Positions 30,383 to 32,988 of a stretch of DNA of 32,988 nucleotides are shown piece by piece. Below the pieces are notes generated by a model. That model worked only from the letters and a program-made list of their open reading frames with translations, did not search any database and had not been told where the DNA came from. The position numbers and the translations under genes were made by a program. How positions within the stretch are numbered: the stretch's first letter is position 1; every line of letters starts with the position of its first letter. The stretch is taken from assembly GCA_930990665.1 (NCBI GenBank), contig CAKNQN010000017.1:1-32988 (forward strand), in the 5' to 3' direction. The DNA comes from an uncultured Clostridia bacterium (GTDB lineage: Bacteria; Bacillota; Clostridia; Christensenellales; Borkfalkiaceae).

Positions 30383-30413
30383 CGACAATTTAAGGGAAAA
30401 ACTTTGACGTTTT

Positions 30414-30665
30414 TCAAAAAATTACCTTTTTTAAACAGGATACGAAATGCTCCACGGAAAAATCCGCCTTTTTTAACTCGAACAGCACTATATCTCTGCC
30501 TGCTCGAATATTTTCTTCAATTCGGTCCTCTTCAATAAGTTGCAATAAATTCTTTAGCGTATAGTTGGATTTGTCACGGCAAGAAAAACGCAGGGTGTTT
30601 GATATTTCCCGTGTTAATGCGCCTTTTTGAGACAAGCATTTCAAAATAATAAACAGTGTCGTCAA
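30414..30665 (-). CDS. C-terminal piece of the DUF262 gene in the +1 frame
   Basis: An 83-codon frame overlapping the end of the DUF262 gene. Its part after about 30587 (RDKSNYTLKNLLQLIEEDRIEENIRAGRDIVLFELKK, in segments) reads as a natural continuation of the upstream protein, whose frame ends at HPAFFLP-stop. One base fewer in the run TTTTT near 30590, or a +1 ribosomal shift at CCG-TGA, would join the two. It has no ribosome site of its own, so it is probably not an independent gene. Confidence 0.5.
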   Translation of the reverse strand: MTTLFIILKCLSQKGALTREISNTLRFSCRDKSNYTLKNLLQLIEEDRIEENIRAGRDIVLFELKKADFSVEHFVSCLKKVIF

Positions 30666-31509
30666 GCGCTGATTCTAAATAATACGCAACCATCTCAAAA
30701 AAGCTGCTGCCAGCCAGAAACGGTGCTGTAATTTGAAAATAAGGCATGGCGTTATTTGCTCTTTTGGCATACGTGTACGGTGAATATTCAGAAATGCCTT
30801 TATAGCTGTCGATATCTTTAGCAGTAAAAGAATAGCTCTTTTTACCAGCAGACCAATTCTTAATCGGGAAAAGGTACAACGCAAAAAGTTCACGAATTGC
30901 CTTTGAATCAACTGCCTCCCATTTTGTAACAGCATGGCGCATCTCATATGGATATTCTCGCATTTCGCGTAAATGATAAGCTTTCAATAGGTCGTGAGGA
31001 TCCAACACACGTCCTCTGGTGTTTTGTGAATCGAACAACTGGAACGCTTCTGTTACTTTGTCAACACAAATAACGACAACCTCAATTGTATTATCTAACG
31101 CCGCAACCAATTTGGCGGAAAATGAAGGATTATTATAAAGATAATCCCTAGCTATAATAAAATTGTTATGCAGGTTGGTCTGCGTAATTTTATTGCTAAA
31201 ATCGCTATTTCTCAAAAGAGGACATGTGAAAGAATTATCTAAGCATAGCATAATTAGCGCTAAAGATAGTGCGCGCTGCTGCCCATCAACAATATCAAAG
31301 CGTTTTTGATCCCCCTCTACCACTTCATGCAAAATAATAGTACCAACTCGATACTTAAAGCTATCGTATTTCTCTGCATTACTTACCGCATCATTTAAAT
31401 CACCAAGCAAATCCACCATATTTTTGTATCCCCATTTATAGGGGCGCTGGTAATTTGGAAGTGACAGATTCTTATTTAATAATTCCATTATGCTAATAAT
31501 ATCAACCAT
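30574..31509 (-). CDS. DUF262 (GmrSD-like) protein, frameshifted near its C-terminus
   Basis: A 311-residue protein. The N-terminal DUF262 fold shows the family hallmarks LPNYQRPYKWG (about 17-27) and FDIVDGQQRALSLALI (about 71-86), where DGQQR is the ParB-like nucleotide-binding motif. FDSQNTRGRVLDPHDLLKAYHL follows in the middle. DUF262 is found in GmrSD-type modification-dependent nucleases and other phage-defence proteins. The DUF1524 (HNH) half of GmrSD is absent. The ATG overlaps the stop of the helicase gene (TAATG), implying coupling. The frame stops at HPAFFLP, and the remainder continues in another frame (30414-30590), so the gene is broken or recoded. Confidence 0.8.
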   Translation of the reverse strand: MVDIISIMELLNKNLSLPNYQRPYKWGYKNMVDLLGDLNDAVSNAEKYDSFKYRVGTIILHEVVEGDQKRFDIVDGQQRALSLALIMLCLDNSFTCPLLRNSDFSNKITQTNLHNNFIIARDYLYNNPSFSAKLVAALDNTIEVVVICVDKVTEAFQLFDSQNTRGRVLDPHDLLKAYHLREMREYPYEMRHAVTKWEAVDSKAIRELFALYLFPIKNWSAGKKSYSFTAKDIDSYKGISEYSPYTYAKRANNAMPYFQITAPFLAGSSFFEMVAYYLESALDDTVYYFEMLVSKRRINTGNIKHPAFFLP

Positions 31510-32735
31510 TATATCTCTTCAATCCCTAGACTCTTTAAATATTGATATGTTCCATTGTAATATTCGGGCAAACGTGTACTATCTTCCCAGAAACCGCTAA
31601 CTGTCTTATTTCCATTGCCTTCAGGTACACAAATTACCATACCAGCTCTAGCACGTGTGAGCAAAACACGGTAAGCATTTAACATATACTTTATTAAATC
31701 TTGCTTGCTTTCGCTCGTTGGCGTTTGCTCTACCCATTTTGTTTGCCCGTTAAATCTGTAGAAATGCCACTTGCCATTTTCGTATCGCATATCAGCATCC
31801 CAAAGCAAACAAGTATAATCAAGCTCTAATCCTTGTACTTGAATTTCTGTTGCCGCGTCTTCCAGATAATTCGATGCTCGTGTATCAATTTTGTCCTCCA
31901 AGAACCAATGGACTGCATTTTCGTCACCCGAAGGCAACACGTGAATACCCAACGGCTTAAATCTTGCCGATTCCTTTGTGATTAGAACTCCTGTACGCTC
32001 CGTTACCCTGACTTTTTCGTGCAACCATCTTTTTGCCTTTTCCATATCCCTTGTGAGCACAATGGGATACTTGCCCTTAATTTCTTTATATAATTCTGCG
32101 GCTTTAGGTTCAATTGCAAGCAATGCGTGAATAAACGCCGAGAGTTTTTCTGCTCTATAAGAACGTAAAGACACTGCAAGATGCAGATTATCTGAATATG
32201 TAACCTTATCGTTCTTTTCGAGCAACTCGTTTACTTTACCTTCAGCATATTCTGCCTCCGTTAATTTCGATGAAATATAAACGTTCCAATGCGGAAATTT
32301 CTCATTAAGCGCGTTAATCCATTCAGATATACCAGCCTCACCTGTATTAATTTCTTGACCGCCGCCAACAAGACATATTATTGTTGCCCAGTCTTCACGT
32401 TGGTCAAGCGACCAAATCAAAAACGCCGCTTCTGACATAGGAAAATTCGGCACTTTTAATTTATTGCCGTAAGTTCCGCCTCTTTTCAGATAATCGGCAA
32501 GTCTTTTATGAGTCCAAGAACGTTGTGCCTCGTCAAAAATAGCAACGTGTTCTACTTCTCCGTAGCCAGATTCCGCAAATTTTACTGCCTTTTCAGTATT
32601 AATCTCTAAAACCCCGTTTTCAACCGGATTCTTGATTTTCGCAAGCATATTATCACGATAACGGTGGATAATTTGTATAAACTTGCCTACTTCTCTACGA
32701 GAATCTGAAAGTTTTTTCGTTATCGCTAAGTACAA
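31509..32735 (-). CDS. DUF2075 helicase-like protein, N-terminally truncated
   Basis: A 408-residue fragment of a superfamily 1-like DUF2075 helicase. Present: KFIQIIHRYRDNML, the Walker B-type segment VEHVAIFDEAQRSW, CLVGGGQEINTGEAGISEW, the HLAVSLRSYRAEKLSAF segment, KYPIVLTRDMEKAKRWL, the Q-x-QGLELDYTCLLWDAD motif (motif V-like) and AYRVLLTRARAGMVICVPEG (motif VI with the arginine finger). Missing: the N-terminal region with Walker A, which in full-length relatives precedes these by a couple of hundred residues. The frame begins at a TTG (32735) without a good ribosome site and overlaps a different-frame ORF. A deletion is likely; the product should not bind ATP normally. Confidence 0.8.
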   Translation of the reverse strand: MYLAITKKLSDSRREVGKFIQIIHRYRDNMLAKIKNPVENGVLEINTEKAVKFAESGYGEVEHVAIFDEAQRSWTHKRLADYLKRGGTYGNKLKVPNFPMSEAAFLIWSLDQREDWATIICLVGGGQEINTGEAGISEWINALNEKFPHWNVYISSKLTEAEYAEGKVNELLEKNDKVTYSDNLHLAVSLRSYRAEKLSAFIHALLAIEPKAAELYKEIKGKYPIVLTRDMEKAKRWLHEKVRVTERTGVLITKESARFKPLGIHVLPSGDENAVHWFLEDKIDTRASNYLEDAATEIQVQGLELDYTCLLWDADMRYENGKWHFYRFNGQTKWVEQTPTSESKQDLIKYMLNAYRVLLTRARAGMVICVPEGNGNKTVSGFWEDSTRLPEYYNGTYQYLKSLGIEEI

Positions 32736-32928
32736 GTAAGTTTTGTAAATATTCTTTTATTGAAGCGACTACCGTATCCTTCTTGAAATGGTCGTTTTTG
32801 TTAAGCATTGGTTTGAGTTGTCTATTGATATCTCTATCCGTAACGCCATCTAAAATATCAAGTGACACGTCACAAATGTTAGAATCTCCACCAATACAAT
32901 TATAGAAAATAGTACATTTTTTAAGCAT
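32695..32928 (-). CDS. Small ORF of unknown function, overlapping the helicase fragment
   Basis: A 77-residue ORF (starts MLKKCTIFYNCIGGDSNICD, ends VLSDNEKTFRFS) with ASIKEYLQNLLVLS near the end. Its ATG overlaps the stop of the upstream frame by eight bases, suggesting translational coupling, and its 3' end overlaps the helicase fragment by 41 bases in another frame. It could be the intact start of a longer protein whose body was lost in the same deletion that removed the helicase N-terminus. I do not recognise the family. Confidence 0.45.
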   Translation of the reverse strand: MLKKCTIFYNCIGGDSNICDVSLDILDGVTDRDINRQLKPMLNKNDHFKKDTVVASIKEYLQNLLVLSDNEKTFRFS

Positions 32929-32988
32929 TTCTTTTCACTATATATCTCTGCCCGTCTTTCCGATATTTGCGTTCTGCTTTATAGGTCA
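32921..32988 (-). CDS. Partial CDS entering from the right edge
   Basis: Twenty-one in-frame codons followed by a TAA at 32921, giving the C-terminal peptide ...TYKAERKYRKDGQRYIVKRNA. Only this frame is open to the window edge, and its stop overlaps the next ATG by eight bases. Too short to identify; it is probably the end of the upstream gene of the same operon. Confidence 0.4.
   Translation of the reverse strand, partial: TYKAERKYRKDGQRYIVKRNA

Noticed and set aside
30191-30388. 65-residue ORF inside the repeats
   Set aside because: Its peptide simply reflects the nucleotide repeats and no ribosome site supports it.

Overview
The window looks like chromosome from a GC-rich, Gram-positive, probably anaerobic gut member of the Clostridia. 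Evidence: sigma-A promoters close to consensus, strong GGAGG ribosome binding sites with frequent TTG/GTG starts, a SpoVT regulator, a PdaB-like deacetylase, the SpoVB/MurJ–YabN gene pair in Bacillus order, and a match to the Firmicutes LexA box. Genus cannot be fixed from sequence alone. Almost all genes lie on the minus strand.

Layout. 1-130: a strong leftward promoter and leader for a transcript that leaves the window, possibly an rRNA operon. 277-3958: a three-gene operon (two polytopic membrane proteins, then phosphoglucomutase) behind a textbook promoter. 4141-4270: a 36-bp perfect palindrome and the terminator of the next block. 4303-13829: a phage head and DNA-packaging block on the minus strand. 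Its order is large terminase, a small protein, portal, scaffold-like protein, coat, head-tail connector, a gp10-like protein and a small coiled-coil protein, the order used by P22-like podoviruses. An ArpU/sigma-like regulator lies upstream of the terminase, and a near-consensus LexA/SOS box abuts its promoter. I see no integrase, repressor, replication, classical small terminase, tailspike, ejection or lysis gene. Two plus-strand genes for secreted, C-terminally anchored proteins sit inside (12438-13124) and beside (14336-17011) the block.

17247-28035: host genes. These are a two-OB-fold SSB-like protein, a PdaB-like deacetylase, an acyl-CoA synthetase-like enzyme followed by tandem terminators, and a DUF1624-type membrane acyltransferase. 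Then comes the overlapping set dusB, yabN (methylase-MazG) and spoVB/murJ, and then spoVT with a convincing sigma-G promoter. The Bacillus order spoVT–yabM–yabN is interrupted by a plus-strand YwaF-like membrane gene that has a structured 5' leader. 28362-29228: an EamA-type transporter.

29229-32988: an AT-rich accessory island unlike the rest. It carries a possible serine-recombinase tail, several degenerate ~70-83-bp tandem repeats, a frameshifted DUF262 (GmrSD-like) gene, a DUF2075 helicase lacking its Walker A part, and overlapping small ORFs. It reads as a decaying defence or mobile island.

The most interesting element is the compact, apparently SOS-controlled capsid and packaging module. 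It is either a degraded P22-type prophage or a domesticated particle-forming cluster (gene-transfer-agent-like or capsid-forming satellite). Sequence alone does not decide between these.
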